64,000 nt of DNA from Nilaparvata lugens. Its lineage: Eukaryota > Arthropoda > Insecta > Hemiptera > Delphacidae. Below are positions 31,824 to 43,099 of the stretch, piece after piece. The stretch lies in assembly GCF_014356525.2 (NCBI RefSeq), contig NC_052510.1, forward strand, positions 54,300,503 through 54,364,502, read 5' to 3'. A program made the translations under genes and the position numbers. The notes under the pieces are model-generated. The model saw nothing but the letters and a program-made list of their open reading frames with translations. It was not told where the DNA came from and searched no databases. Each line of letters begins with the position of its first letter. Position 1 is the first letter of the stretch.

Positions 31824-32187
31824 GGGCCGGTTTCCGAGCTCGGGATTCAGCTAAGTTCTAGACTTCAAACAGCTGGAGTCAGAAAATTGGCTTTCCGAAA
31901 CGGGGCGTAGTCGTAGTTTTTATGATAATCTTTATTTTCTCATTTCTATAATTGGAAACGTTTTTCCTTGACGAAATGAAACATTCCTAAATAATTAAAA
32001 ATAGCTGAAACTATACACTATTTTCTCTTTATTTTATTCTAGGTTCAATTTTCTAGTTTTTCGAAATTTAATTTGAACGTGACTATAACTATGACTACGA
32101 CTATGCTCCGTTTCGGAAAGCAAATTTTCTGACTCCAGCTGTTTGAAGTCTAGAACTTAGCTAAATCCCGAGCTCGGAAACCGGCTC
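31824..32187. mobile_element. TIR element GGGCCGGTTTCCGAGCTCGG
   Basis: Inverted arms of ~95-100 bp share GAGCTCGGGATTYAGCTAAG, TCTAGACTTCAAACAGCTGG and AGTCAGAAAATT. The inner parts (CGAAACGGnGCnTAGTCGTAG) also mirror. The centre is ~165 bp, AT-rich and non-coding. Flanks are TAT and TAA, so a 2-3-bp target duplication is likely but not exact. Confidence 0.85.
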
Positions 32188-32189
32188 TA

Positions 32190-33000
32190 ATACTTTTATT
32201 CTTGAAATATTATGTCTGATTTTTATTATCATTCATGCATATACATTACAAGTGAATGAATTTGAGATGGTAAAGATAGTACAACTCTTTCCATGAGTGG
32301 GATGATACGATTTCCGTCCTAGCATGGATGTAAAAATGTGGCAAGCAGAAAAAATGTTGACACATCAACATCATCAATCAACTTCCAACCCCTAAATTTG
32401 GCAGCGAAACTTTATCACGCTCTACTTTGACGATCCGCACTTGATTAAAAAGTTGCCTAACCCTTTGTAAGTATATGCCGTTATATTTATCTCGTATGCT
32501 TCGCTCGTATTTTGTTCAATAGGAGTTCCATGTAAGTTCTGCTGCGGTCGTTAAAACTTTTCACCTTAGCACGTTCATTTAGTGTGTAATTTCAGTGCGG
32601 AGAGCGTTCGTTAACTACTAAAGAATAGCGTATATAGGGTACATGTATGATGTCAGCTCTTCAAACATAACCCTCTTACACACACGAGGAATCAAGTCTT
32701 AACGTGCTCTAGCATGTCCCTTGCTTCATTTTTCCCCTCAGCTGTCATAATTATGAGATCACGGCGATCGATTTTCCTTTTTTCCAACCTTCCCTCACTC
32801 CCCCCTCCACCAACCACCGTGTGCGCTCTTTGATAGCAACGCACCAACAAAAACAGTCCCATCGTCACCTTTCCTGTTCTTTTTCCGTACCTTAGGGTGT
32901 CCCTAAATTCGTTATTTTTGGTTGCACCTCGAAAAGTGAATGCTGAGGGATTGTTCGTGAAAATATCAATGTGATAGCTGGGCGGCTTGTAGGACTTGTT
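32190..33000. other. Unique sequence, mixed composition
   Basis: From about 32550 to 33000 the sequence is less AT-rich, with pyrimidine runs and no repeat partner. A non-coding exon or regulatory role is possible, but no specific signal was recognised. Confidence 0.35.
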
Positions 33001-33013
33001 CGTGTTAATCTTA

Positions 33014-33278
33014 AGGTGCGTACAGATATACGCGCCGCGAACATGAGCTAGTCACTTTTAATCAGCTGACTATATCTGTATTATTTTACAGAGACGGTAT
33101 GTTAATCTTAAGGTGCGTACAGATATACGCGCCGCGAACATGAGCAAGTCACTTTTAATCAGCTGACTATATCTGTATTTTTACAGAGACGGTAATATAT
33201 ACAGATATTTAAAAGCTTGGCATCAGCTGATTAAAAGTGAATTGCTCATGTTCGCGGCGCGTAAGTCTGTACGCACCT
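33014..33278. mobile_element. AGGTGCG TIR element with duplicated left end
   Basis: Termini AGGTGCGTACAGATATACGC and CGCGTAAGTCTGTACGCACCT are flanked by TTA on both sides (33011-33013, 33279-33281). About 97 bp of the left end plus 11 bp of left flank (TGTTAATCTTA) is tandemly repeated (second copy at 33111), so the duplication happened after insertion. Confidence 0.9.
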
Positions 33279-33445
33279 TTAGACCAGGTGTAGAATTATA
33301 TATAGAGTTATTTTAGACCAGATACAGATTGGATATCTGGATTGTGTTCAAGCAGGTCCTAGAAGTTATGAGTTGTACAGCTGTGTTTTGATAAATTTCC
33401 GAAAAAAATACACACGTATGCTTCTGCTTCATATTATGTATTACA

Positions 33446-34152
33446 TCCTAATTATATTAAGCGAGCAATTTCTGTATAAAATATTTATATGGTTTTATAT
33501 TTATGTCCAACATATCTCGAAAACGGCTTAACGATTTTCACGAAATTTGGAACATAGTAGGTTCATGATATAAAAATTCGATTGCACTAGGTCTCATCCC
33601 TGGGAAAACTCGCTGAAGGACATGAAAAGGATAATAATTATTCATCCTTGGAAAAACAGATGATAATTTCGTCGTCTGTCAATAACAGAAGATGCGTGTG
33701 TGGGAGAGAGACAGAATCATGTTCAGCTGTTGAATCAATCAGCTTATCTCACGAAAATTATTATCTATAAATTTCAATCGACTTGATCAAAATAATCTGA
33801 TTTGTTGACATGAGATGGAATAACATTCTAAATTAGAGTATATCATAATTTACAAAGTAAATCATCATTTTACAGTTTTAAGTGATTAGTGAGTGTTATT
33901 TTGTTAATCAAATTGGTTTATAAACAATCTGAATTAGAACTTTTCTGTTTTCAAATGTTTGGACTGATAATTGGACCTGAATTCAAGTGTATGGAACATA
34001 ACCTAATTTTTGGACTATTTATAGTGTATAAATCGAAATTCGGGGGGGATACAGTTTTGAGCTGTGGCTGTTAGTCCTTCCCCAATCATTTTAAAGAATT
34101 ATGTTCTGTTTATCAATAAATAAATAACGAGCGAAGCTTAGTGCGCCGATAT
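33446..34152 (+). mobile_element. Helitron-like TCCTATTATAT family, longest copy
   Basis: Begins TCCTAATTATATTAAGCGAG after an A, and ends GAGCGAAGCTTAGTGCGCCG-ATATT. At 707 bp it has an extra middle part relative to 51790-52077. Short frames inside are not coding. Confidence 0.8.
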
Positions 34153-34301
34153 TATATTATTATGTATGCTTCATGAAGATTCTGTTCAACGTTAGTAAAC
34201 AGACTAACCGTCAACTAACTTTTGATTCTATTCTCATAATGAGTAGTCCAAATATTGATTTCGATATTCTATTAATGAATACTGAAGTCACAAACAGATT
34301 A

Positions 34302-34501
34302 TGGTACCTCAAAATAATCAGTGATAATGTATGTTGTGATCTGTGCAATACAAGTTGCATAGAATTTCAATTTGTTTATTCAATTTCAATATTTATTTAT
34401 CTTGGACGCACCTCAAAATAATCAGTGAAAATGTATGTTATGATTTGTGCAATACAAGTTGCATGAAATTTCAATTTGTTTATTCAGTTTCAATATTTAT
34501 G
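34302..34501 (+). repeat. ~103-bp tandem duplication
   Basis: ACCTCAAAATAATCAGTGAT through TTCAATATTTAT is repeated (34307 and 34410) with a few substitutions. Confidence 0.88.
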
Positions 34502-34509
34502 TATTGTCA

Positions 34510-35195
34510 CTAGTGGAATACTGTTCACATGATTAAGGTGAACGTTCAAGTCCTCTCTGATGGAAAGATGTCACCCCTCACCAAACTAATCCTTGTCAAA
34601 CCATCATTTGATATTTGCAACTATTCACAATACTCTCCCTAGTAATACAGTACTTACTTTTCTCAGAAAAGTATACAAAAGTGAGAAGGGAGCTTTGAAA
34701 GCATAGAGAGAAGGAATAAAAGAGGGGAAGGACCTTGCAAGCAAACAAAAACTGACGAGAAAACTCCATGAAAATCCGAAGTAGTGGGAAGCTTAGACGA
34801 GTAACACCTTCCCTTTCCTGCTAAATGCAGTACTGCGTGCTGAATGATACGAAAAAACCCGGAATGAATATGCATGTATTGATAAGGGTCTGTTTTGAAA
34901 GTATTCAAAAGACCCAATACTTAAGGCGAGACCGAAGTAAACATACGCTCAAGGGTCTGTCTCTCTTTGGGAAACACTGTATTACCTTCCCCCTAAACAG
35001 CTATTTAGAAATTCTCAAGCAGTTGTGATTTATGAAGACCCAAGGGTCTCGGAATGGAAAATATTCCCTCATACATGGCAGAGATGTGATGCTATTCCAT
35101 GGAAAAACTATTTGCAGTTAAGACCTGAGTGGCAGGGTAATTAATGCACCCAACCATCATTATACATGTAAATACTGTATTTGAGAAGACTAAAA
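34510..35195. other. Sequence without recognised element
   Basis: Overlapping frames of 67 and 84 codons occur on opposite strands near 34660-35030. Neither has a recognisable motif. Confidence 0.35.
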
Positions 35196-35198
35196 ATA

Positions 35199-35587
35199 CA
35201 GGGTGTTTCAGAGAAATGGGAAATTTTGAAAGTTGAATAATTTCAAGAGAAACAAATCTTTAAATAAAGTTTGTCATATCATTCAATAGTAAAAATCTTG
35301 GCTTCCAATTCTGCAAGGAAGAATTGAAAGCCAATATTTGAGAAGCGATTTCATATTCAAGTAGTAATGTTACGTCAAACCATGCATGGATAATGTGATG
35401 AAGAGACTACAGGAGCGTTTGCGTAGAAAAGGAAGATGTGATCTTCAAAAAATAGATGTTACGGTATTATTTATTCTAAAATGGCATTATTTTTGCTATT
35501 GATATCATTCAAAAAACTTTATTCAAAGATTTGTTTTACTTGAAATAATTCAACTTTCAAAATTTCCAGTTTCTCTGAAACACTCTG
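35199..35587. mobile_element. CAGGGTGTTTCAGAG TIR element, TA target
   Basis: The 389-bp element has ~75-bp inverted repeats (CAGGGTGTTTCAGAGAAATG ... CAGTTTCTCTGAAACACTCTG) and TA on each side (35197-35198, 35588-35589). The centre is non-coding. The CAGGGTG terminus and TA target are typical of mariner-type non-autonomous elements. Confidence 0.92.
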
Positions 35588-35589
35588 TA

Positions 35590-36865
35590 CATGCACAATC
35601 GCCTATGAGTGTTGGATAATAGATTCATGCATTCATGTGGAAAAAAAGATGAATAGTTCATTTCTTATCAATGATATTTTTTATCTAGTTTCGAGTCGAA
35701 ATTGAATGAATTCTATTATCATAGAATTTCCTCGATAATGTATCTAAATGATAACACTTTCTTGGATAAATTCACTTTTGGATTTGAGGGCAACTAACGA
35801 GCATAAAAACTGTGGTAATATATATTATGAATGCATTTATAAAATATAATTATAGTACCTTTTGAAATTAATAAAATAATAGAATAAGAATACTAATTAT
35901 AACTCTATAATCATTTTTTATCAATACAAGAAAGTAGTCCTGAATTCATACATTTTAAGAAGATTATGAATGCAATTAATGTGCTAGCATATCAATACAA
36001 TATTGAGAATGAATGGATAGAAAATCTGAGTCAGTACCATACTGTACATATTGATAAATCCCTACTGTGCCGGTTTCAACTATGCTTCAATTGCTTTGAA
36101 AAGTAAGGATATAAAGCTATTGGTCAATATTATGAAAATGGAATTGTCTATGAAAAAAGACTGAAACTCATTTGAAGCTCTAAAGTATTTTTACGATCGT
36201 AGCTTTATTACTATTGCTCCGTCACTTTATTTATCAAACCACACTCTTACATAGGGCACGATTCTAATTCCAAACAAAAAATAGAAATAACGGCTGTTGG
36301 AACATTTTTTAACCGTCGGGCTCTTTCAACTTCAACGTTACTACATGAACATTACTAGCACGTCTCTAAAATCGTATTTCTTCTAACACGTCTCGTAAAG
36401 AAATGAAGTCGTTCTAAATTTGAAAGATCTCTGTCTCCGAAAAATCGGGGAATTTAATTGCACCGTTTCTTTCTTCTTCAAGAAACATGGTCCAAGTGAG
36501 GGACCAATTTCTTTCAAGAAACCAAATTAGAGGTACTTATATTTCTAACAACAAGAAACTAGCTATTAATGAGTACTATGCAAGTTTGATCGTGAGACTG
36601 GATTATCTCTAATTTAATTTTTAAAAATGCTCATTCAAAGGGCTCATTCATGGACAATTTTCAAGAAAGAACTTAAGCAAAGTTTGGTTTGGTTGCCTGG
36701 CAAGTAAACTCTACAATAAATTACTGTTCTGATTATTGGTTCTTGTCATCAGTTGTCAGGCAATCAGACAGAACTGGGCACAAGTTTCTTCTACACGTTC
36801 CGTTCGTTTATAAAAATGGCCCTAAATGTGTTTTAATCCTCATGCTTTGAGAATTTAATTACTAT
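35590..36865. other. AT-rich sequence, nothing identified
   Basis: No repeat partner, no TIR pair and no notable frame recognised. Confidence 0.4.
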
Positions 36866-36868
36866 CAA

Positions 36869-37206
36869 CTAGCAGGTAGCCCGCGCTCCGCAATGGTCTA
36901 TTTGAAAACTTGACGTAATGAAATCTTTATAGGCCTATAACCATCCTTGGTTAGTTAAGAATCTATATGCATAATTACAAGTTAATCAGTCCAGTAGTTC
37001 AGACATGATGATGCGTCCAACATAATTTTCCTATCCCGTACGTGTATTATTTATTTATTTATTTATACAATATGACAATTTCCACTGAGTCTAACAAGAC
37101 CCATAGTGGTACAAAACAAAAGTGGTACCATAGTGGTACAATGTATATTAATGAACTATAAGTATATAAGTGTATAAGCCAGCTCTTTCCTCTATTATAG
37201 TATAGA
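36869..37206 (-). mobile_element. Helitron with both ends, interrupted
   Basis: On the minus strand it begins TCTATACTATAATAGAGGAA after an A and ends GGGCTACCTGCTAG before a T. A palindromic GCGGAGCGCGGGC block lies near the 3' end. A 122-bp retroposon tail (37048-37169) interrupts it. Confidence 0.88.
37048..37169 (-). mobile_element. 122-bp truncated retroposon with 6-bp target duplication
   Basis: Flanked by GTGTAT on both sides (37042-37047, 37170-37175). Removing it restores CGTACGTGTATAAGCCAG as in the other Helitron copies. On the minus strand it ends in TATAAATAAATAAATAAATA and carries the hairpin CCACTATGGG...CTCAGTGG upstream of the tail. Confidence 0.82.
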
Positions 37207-37601
37207 TAACACCATACCAAGTCATTCAGCTACCATTTACTACCTCTTTCCATTCAAAAGCAAGGATCACTGCACCACATAAGATCCAAACATTCTACAA
37301 AGTTTAATAAAAATACTTCAATTTGTTACAAACACAAATTAATTGAAATAACACGATACCAGTTTTGGTTGTTACCACATTGTCATCCTCTAGTAAATCC
37401 GTATTTCATTAATATTTTTGGTTCGGACAACCTTAAGTATTTTCATTCAATGTGCCATTGACAATATCACCTTCTCTACTACTTAAAAGGTATTCTATGA
37501 AGCATTCATTCCATAATATTCTTATATGTTGCATTAATTTATGGTAGTGCCATATATTATATTCATAAATAAAAACAATATAAAAATTTTGTAGTATACC
37601 C

Positions 37602-37739
37602 TTTATTTTTAAAAACTTTAAAATAGTTCAATGACTAGTTTCGACCCTAACTTAGGTCATTTTCAAGTTGAAATGTTAGTCAAAATGACCTTAGGGTCGA
37701 AACTAGTCATTGAACTATTTTAAAGTTTTTAAAAATAAA
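37602..37739. repeat. 49-bp-arm foldback containing hammerhead-like motif on both strands
   Basis: Arms 37602-37650 and 37691-37739 are essentially perfect (AATAGTTCAATGACTAGTTT). In each strand the sequence reads AAAATGACC, a short loop, GGGTC, GAAAC, TAGTC, which is the degenerate hammerhead-like order. The foldback is a head-to-head pair of that motif. Confidence 0.85.
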
Positions 37740-37855
37740 TGGTACTACAAGATTTTTTAATTTTTTTTATTAATTTGTTCAAGAGTAGCCCATGTAAGTG
37801 AAGTGGTTTTATTATAATTCATAATATTTATTATATATTGCATTCATATATGGTA

Positions 37856-38070
37856 TAGTAAGGTCCACGTTATAATGACAGTATTTCATCAACTTTAGTT
37901 TTGCTATCCTTGTCTATCATTCGACAAAGCCGGTGATACTATCCTTTTCTACGTCCACAACGATGACAATTATGTTTTTGACAGTATAGAAATATAATTA
38001 ATTAATGCAGAGAATCGGTATCGCTATTCTTCTATCTTTATTCACTTCCATTATAACGTGGACCACACTA
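37856..38070 (-). mobile_element. TAGTGAGG-family element, 215 bp
   Basis: Starts TAGTAAGGTCCACGTTATAA and ends CATTATAACGTGGACCACAC-TA, flanked by TA. The interior is in the opposite orientation to 49729-49943, and both are exactly 215 bp. Confidence 0.92.
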
Positions 38071-38074
38071 TAGT

Positions 38075-39215
38075 GACATATATTATAATTCATAATATTC
38101 ATTCTAATTTGTAATTACTTTATGACAAATAAATAAATATGAATCACAATTCAAATACAGATTACTTGTAACTGTTATTCCTCAAATTACTTCAAATAAA
38201 CTGTAACTTCCACTTCCAAAACTGACTTATATAGAAGAGGACACACTCGACTAAAAACAGTACGCTACACAAGTTTGTCCAGAAGAGAGATGTGCGTGAG
38301 TGAGTGTGATAAATTGGTTCTAGCCGAGAGAGATTTATCAGTCACAGATGGATGATTTGGATGGTAGATTTGGCAATGGCACCATGTTTCCATGGACCGC
38401 TGACTAATCTGATGGGCCTCCATTCAATTTTCCATGGAAAATGGATGTCTGACGGTGATAGTGGACTGATTCACCTCTACAGTGCAAGGGTCTTCTAATC
38501 GCCGACGGATTTACCGCAATTAATCAGTGGAGTCTGCAGTTTGCACACAATCAATGCGTGTGCGAATTCGTCAGACATGTTTTCCACCTCAATGGCAACA
38601 TTATTGGATGATTCCAGCACTCTACAAAACAAGGCTGCGTATAATAATACAGTAATGCAAGTGGAATTAGACCTACACACGTATGAGACAGGGATGTAAT
38701 TATAATATACATCTATTATTGTTGTTGTTCGATTTTCAATTATCGCGGTATGGTTTCTATCTTTCGTGTTTCATCGGTTTTGACACTGGTTATCGTTGAA
38801 ATTTCAAGTGTTTTTCTCTCATTCCAGATTTATTTGTAGGTTGACTTAGTATTTATCTATTCGTGTTGAAATTTTGAGTGTTTTTCTCTCATTCCAGATT
38901 TATTTGTAGGCTGACTTAATTTGGTTTTGTCCTCTATCCATTATATTCATTCATGCTTAGAATCACTCCACTTGTAAGGGCTACTTTATTAAAAGCTATT
39001 AGAAACTAATTTTATTCAAAAGTACGCAAATCATATAATCATATTCATGATCAAAGGAGGATCAACAGGCCTAGCCGAAAATTGTTCTCTTTCCGAATTC
39101 TGATAGAAGTATATCCAAAAGTAGTGTTGCTTCACAAGTTATGTTGCAGGAATAAGGCTATTTAATCACTTTTTGAGTAGTTGAGATGTTGATAGTGTGG
39201 TAATATTATTCATAT
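38075..39215. other. Sequence with 73-bp tandem duplication at 38795-38921
   Basis: GTTGAAATTTCAAGTGTTTT with CTCATTCCAGATTTATTTGT occurs twice, 73 bp apart. Each unit has a TTTTTCTCTCATTCCAG tract, which looks like a splice acceptor. Otherwise nothing was recognised. A short less AT-rich part at 38330-38480 has no repeat partner. Confidence 0.55.
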
Positions 39216-39218
39216 TGA

Positions 39219-39786
39219 ATGAGAAAGACTAAGAAATTGTCAAAAAAACTACAGATTTATTGTTACTTAGAAAGACGGATCTCGGTTATTGTCAATCTCT
39301 GATAAACTAAAACTAAATACAATAGCAGCAGAATTAATAATAGTAGGTGAGTACTGCTATTGGTCAAGGGCATGAACGCGTCATTGGCCCAGCTAGACAG
39401 TCTCCTCCCACTCAACGGTGTTACAAAGTGGCGGCTTAAGCAACAGACTCGCCATGATAACAAAATTTTGTTTGTTTGGTTTGTTTTATAACAAAATTTT
39501 GTTATCATGGCGAGTCTGTGACTCAGCGGTGTCACAAAATGGCGGCTTAAACAACAGACTCGCCATTTTGTGACACCGTTGAGTGGGAGGAGACTGTCTA
39601 GCTGGGCCAATGGCAGGCGTTCATGCCCTTGACCAATAGCAGTACTCGCCTACTAGTATGAATTCTGCTGCTCTTGTATTTAGTTTTAGTTTATCAGAGA
39701 TTGACAATGGTGTAATAACCGAAACCGGTCTTTCCTAGTATCAATGAATCTGTGGTTTTTTGACAATTTCTTAGTATTTTTCATTT
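39219..39786. mobile_element. Complex foldback element, ~200-bp arms
   Basis: Outer arms (AAGAAATTGTCAAAAAAC, CAATCTCTGATAAACTAAAA, GACAGTCTCCTCCCACTCAA) mirror each other. Nested inside are two further hairpins: TGATAACAAAATTTTGT with its complement around 39482, and CGGTGTCACAAAATGGCG with its complement near 39550. The right arm contains the GAAACCGGTC hammerhead-like tail. A 115-codon minus frame over it, with an internally repeated WRVCCLSRHFVTPLS segment, is a product of the duplicated DNA. Confidence 0.85.
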
Positions 39787-39789
39787 GCT

Positions 39790-40900
39790 ATTGTATTAGC
39801 TTGATGTTTTTCAACACGATAGAAACCATGATTTGATTATCTCCTATAAATTAAAGAGAATTTTTATTTTATTTATGTTGATTTGCTAGATTTAATATAA
39901 GAGAATAATCGCATGAGTTCTGTTATCCTTATCTGTTATGAAATTATACAAAATCGAATACATTATTCAAAATTTGGTACAGTTACCAGTTCCACTTATG
40001 CTTCAATATAATACATTAGCGTTAATCATTGACACGAATCGACCAATAAAGTGATTTGTTGATATCTAATCTTTTCCACTTTAAATTTGATATCTTCTTA
40101 TTCTCTGAAACACAATTTTCTAATTTCCGCACAAATCGCAATCCTACAAAATCCTTCTGGAGAAATAATAATTCACCCAAATTAATCACTGTAACACTCT
40201 CTACTGTACGAACACTACAAATAATTGGAGAAATCCTTGTTTCAAGAACTTTTAAATTGGGAATTTTCTTGTTAGCCGCTTCTAACAACACTCTAAACAG
40301 AGCACAACAAATGCTGGAAGCGAGCGAGTCTGTGTGCATGAGTGTGAGTGTATCCGACTGTGTAAATTATGCGCCGGTTTTAAAACGATAAAAATAAACT
40401 TTTCCCATTCAGCTTCTCCAAAGTTCAGACTGGGTTTCTTCTCTTGTGCCATGATACACCCTTGTAAATAAATAGGAGGCTTTGCTATGCTGGCGCATTA
40501 GTGTCACATAAATATGCCAGGAAAAGGTGGCCACTAGAGCCAAACTAGGCGCTCTATTTAGGCTGAGAAGTGAACCTAGTTTCGGCTCATTCCTTCAACG
40601 TTCAACACCAATCTACAAATATTCATTCATTAGACTCCACTGTATGTATATATTCTCTCAATACAATCTGGTTATTTCAACACTTCAGCATCTGTATCGT
40701 ATCACTTAATTAATGACACTGTAAATAACTGTATTGGTAGGCTATTACAGTAAATCGAATGTGACGTTGATAAGAGGCTGGTTTGAATAGTTGTTTTTGT
40801 TCAGTTGTCGAACTGTTTGAGTCAGTGTGATGATAATGTGGATGTTTATTATTTGACTTCATTAACCCTACTACTGAGTTTTATTTGTGAATTCTATACC
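39790..40900. other. Sequence without recognised element
   Basis: Frames of 105 and 111 codons overlap on opposite strands at 40022-40391, neither with a recognisable motif. The region is otherwise AT-rich. Confidence 0.35.
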
Positions 40901-40901
40901 T

Positions 40902-41794
40902 AGTAGTTCTGTGAACAGTAGACCTCGCGCTCAGTAAGTTACATTGAAATGTTGTTATGTTTTCTCAAAAATTAATAAATAATTTATTAATTTAAAATGT
41001 CTAGAAAAAATCCAAAATAAACATAGAACTTTCTGTCCTATCGTACCGTAACGTATCGTCCCGGAATGTAAGAGTGAGCGCTGTTATCAGGTCTGGCTGC
41101 AACTGTCTACAACGTTGATGGAAAGATACATTTTGAAGATATTCGATGTTTTCGAACGGGTAGTATTATAGTCAACTGTCTACTAACGTTGATGGAAAGA
41201 TACATTTTCAAGATGTTCGATGTTTTTGAACGGGTAGTGTTATATAGTTCACTAGACAGCTGATTTATGATGTATTCGAACGAGTAGTATTATAGTCAAC
41301 TGTCTACTAACGTTGATGGAAAGATACATTTTCAAGATGTTCGATGTTTTTGAACGGGTAGTGTTATATAGTTCACTAGACAGCTGATTTATGATGTATT
41401 CGAACGGGTAGTATTATTATAGTCAACTGTCTACTAACGTTGATGGAAAGATACATTTTCAAGATGTTCGATGTTTTTGAACGGGTAGTATTATAGTCCA
41501 CTAGACAGCTGATTTATGATGAATAATTCTAAAGTCTGATTTTCACGGTAATATTGACGTTCAAAGTAGACTCCTTTTCCTTTTGTATTATCCTTAAAAT
41601 GCAAAATTTCAAAAAACCGTATGTATACGTCGACGCGAAATTCAGAAAGGAACATACCTGTCAAATTTCATGAAAATCTATTGCTGCGTTTCACTGTAAA
41701 TGCAACACATATAAACAAAAATATAAATATATAAACATAAAGAGAAATGCAAAACCATCGACTTGAATCTTGGACCTCACTTCGCTCGGTCAAT
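40902..41794 (+). mobile_element. Element with internal minisatellite, copy 2
   Basis: This 893-bp inverted partner of 6166-6804 begins AGTAGTTCTGTGAACAGTAG and ends CTTCGCTCGGTCAAT. It is longer because the internal array at 41101-41520 holds four to five units. Confidence 0.75.
41101..41520 (+). repeat. Minisatellite, two-block unit
   Basis: Alternating blocks are ACTGTCTACTAACGTTGATG to GTTTTTGAACGGGTAG (~70 bp) and a ~50-bp block with TTCACTAGACAGCTGATTTA. The period of the full unit is ~120 bp and copies are almost identical, so the array expanded recently. Confidence 0.9.
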
Positions 41795-41861
41795 AAATAT
41801 TTTGAAGCTCTCAGGGGTGAATGAAGAAGCATAGATAAAAGGTAATTTTCTAAATACTGTA

Positions 41862-41909
41862 CCTCATATTCGCTTGACGAGCTACAAGCTATGCTTGACG
41901 AATATGAGG
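41862..41909. repeat. Hairpin with 11-bp perfect outer stem
   Basis: CCTCATATTCG and CGAATATGAGG enclose CTTGACGAGCTACAAGCTAT, which itself contains a partial AGCT palindrome. Confidence 0.8.
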
Positions 41910-42820
41910 AATTTTATTTTACAATTTGTATACTAGATTTTTTATTTTACAATAAATACTATGAAAAAATATCATTGATACTATAATATATCAAACATCT
42001 ATTGATTTTATAGGCCCTATTCATTCATCCAAATTACACGTAAACTTACTACTCAACATCTTAAATATTCCATACCCTCCAACAAAATTTCCTTCATGCA
42101 TCATTCAATTGCAATCTGATTATCTTTACGTCGTTTTAATTGGCGGTTTACAACGGCATAAAACGAGAGGAAACATATCGTAAAAGACAATCCAACGAAA
42201 GGTGGGGGAAGCAATGCAATGTTGATACTGGGGTGGGGGTGATAATAAAAGTACATAAGAGCGAAAATGTCGAACCAATTTTGTTTTTATAGGTGTGCAG
42301 TCAGAAACGACAGAGGAATGAGTCATATAACAGAGAGTATGCGAGATCGATAAGGAGCCGAATTATAGCAAGGAGCTTAGTCATGCATAATTTATGAAAA
42401 CAAAAATGGGGAAGAAAATAATACTCAGTCGATTCAGCCACTGTGAGACTTTGGGTATGCCAGGTGTGTAATATGAATGAGCCAGTCCCACCTTCCAGTG
42501 TGTGCTAAAAATGGAGTTGGCCCGTTATTGTATCAACTTTTATTTATATTATGTAATACTTCAACCAACCCCTATCATCGTGTCACTTCCTATAAGGGAT
42601 GTTGTGGAGAAGGAAGTTGAGATGTGCGGAGTAGAAGGATAAAGCGAAAGGATAGAAGGATCGGGGAGAAACGAGGATGGATAGAAAATGGAGAGAAAGG
42701 AAAGAAGGGTATAGAGTGAAGGAAGAAACGTAAGAGAAGAGGGAAAAAATGAAAGAGGGAAAAGAGGTAGTCTTCACAAGGGAATTTATAAGAGAATAAG
42801 AGAATAAGGAATTGAGTACT
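41910..42820. other. AT-rich then purine-rich sequence
   Basis: From about 42590 to 42800 the plus strand is GA-rich. No gene was recognised. Confidence 0.45.
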
Positions 42821-43090
42821 TTATTTATGTAGATTACAATATATACTGGCTTTTACACTTATACAGTATACAATAGCTTACAATACAGCAAAATTATAGA
42901 TGAATTTACATAATATAGACTAAGAAAATGATTTTTGAACTGCATATGATATGAAAAAAGCAATTGGTAATATCTATAGATAATATTTTTATGCATCTAC
43001 ACAAATTGGCGGAGCTTTGGACATATCAATGTCCATTCTTTGGAAAGAATATTCATAATATCCTTCCCACTAACTCTCTACCAAACTAGA
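42821..43090 (-). mobile_element. LINE 3' UTR copy (third)
   Basis: Same 3' end as 151 and 22375 (AAGTACTCAAT on the minus strand) and the same GGACATATCAATGTCCATTC landmark. It is 5'-truncated at ~270 bp and more diverged than the other two. Confidence 0.82.
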
Positions 43091-43099
43091 GTTTCTCTA

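Noticed and set aside
39263..39610. 115-codon minus frame with an internal peptide repeat
   Set aside because: Lies wholly in a foldback element. The peptide repeat reflects duplicated DNA blocks.
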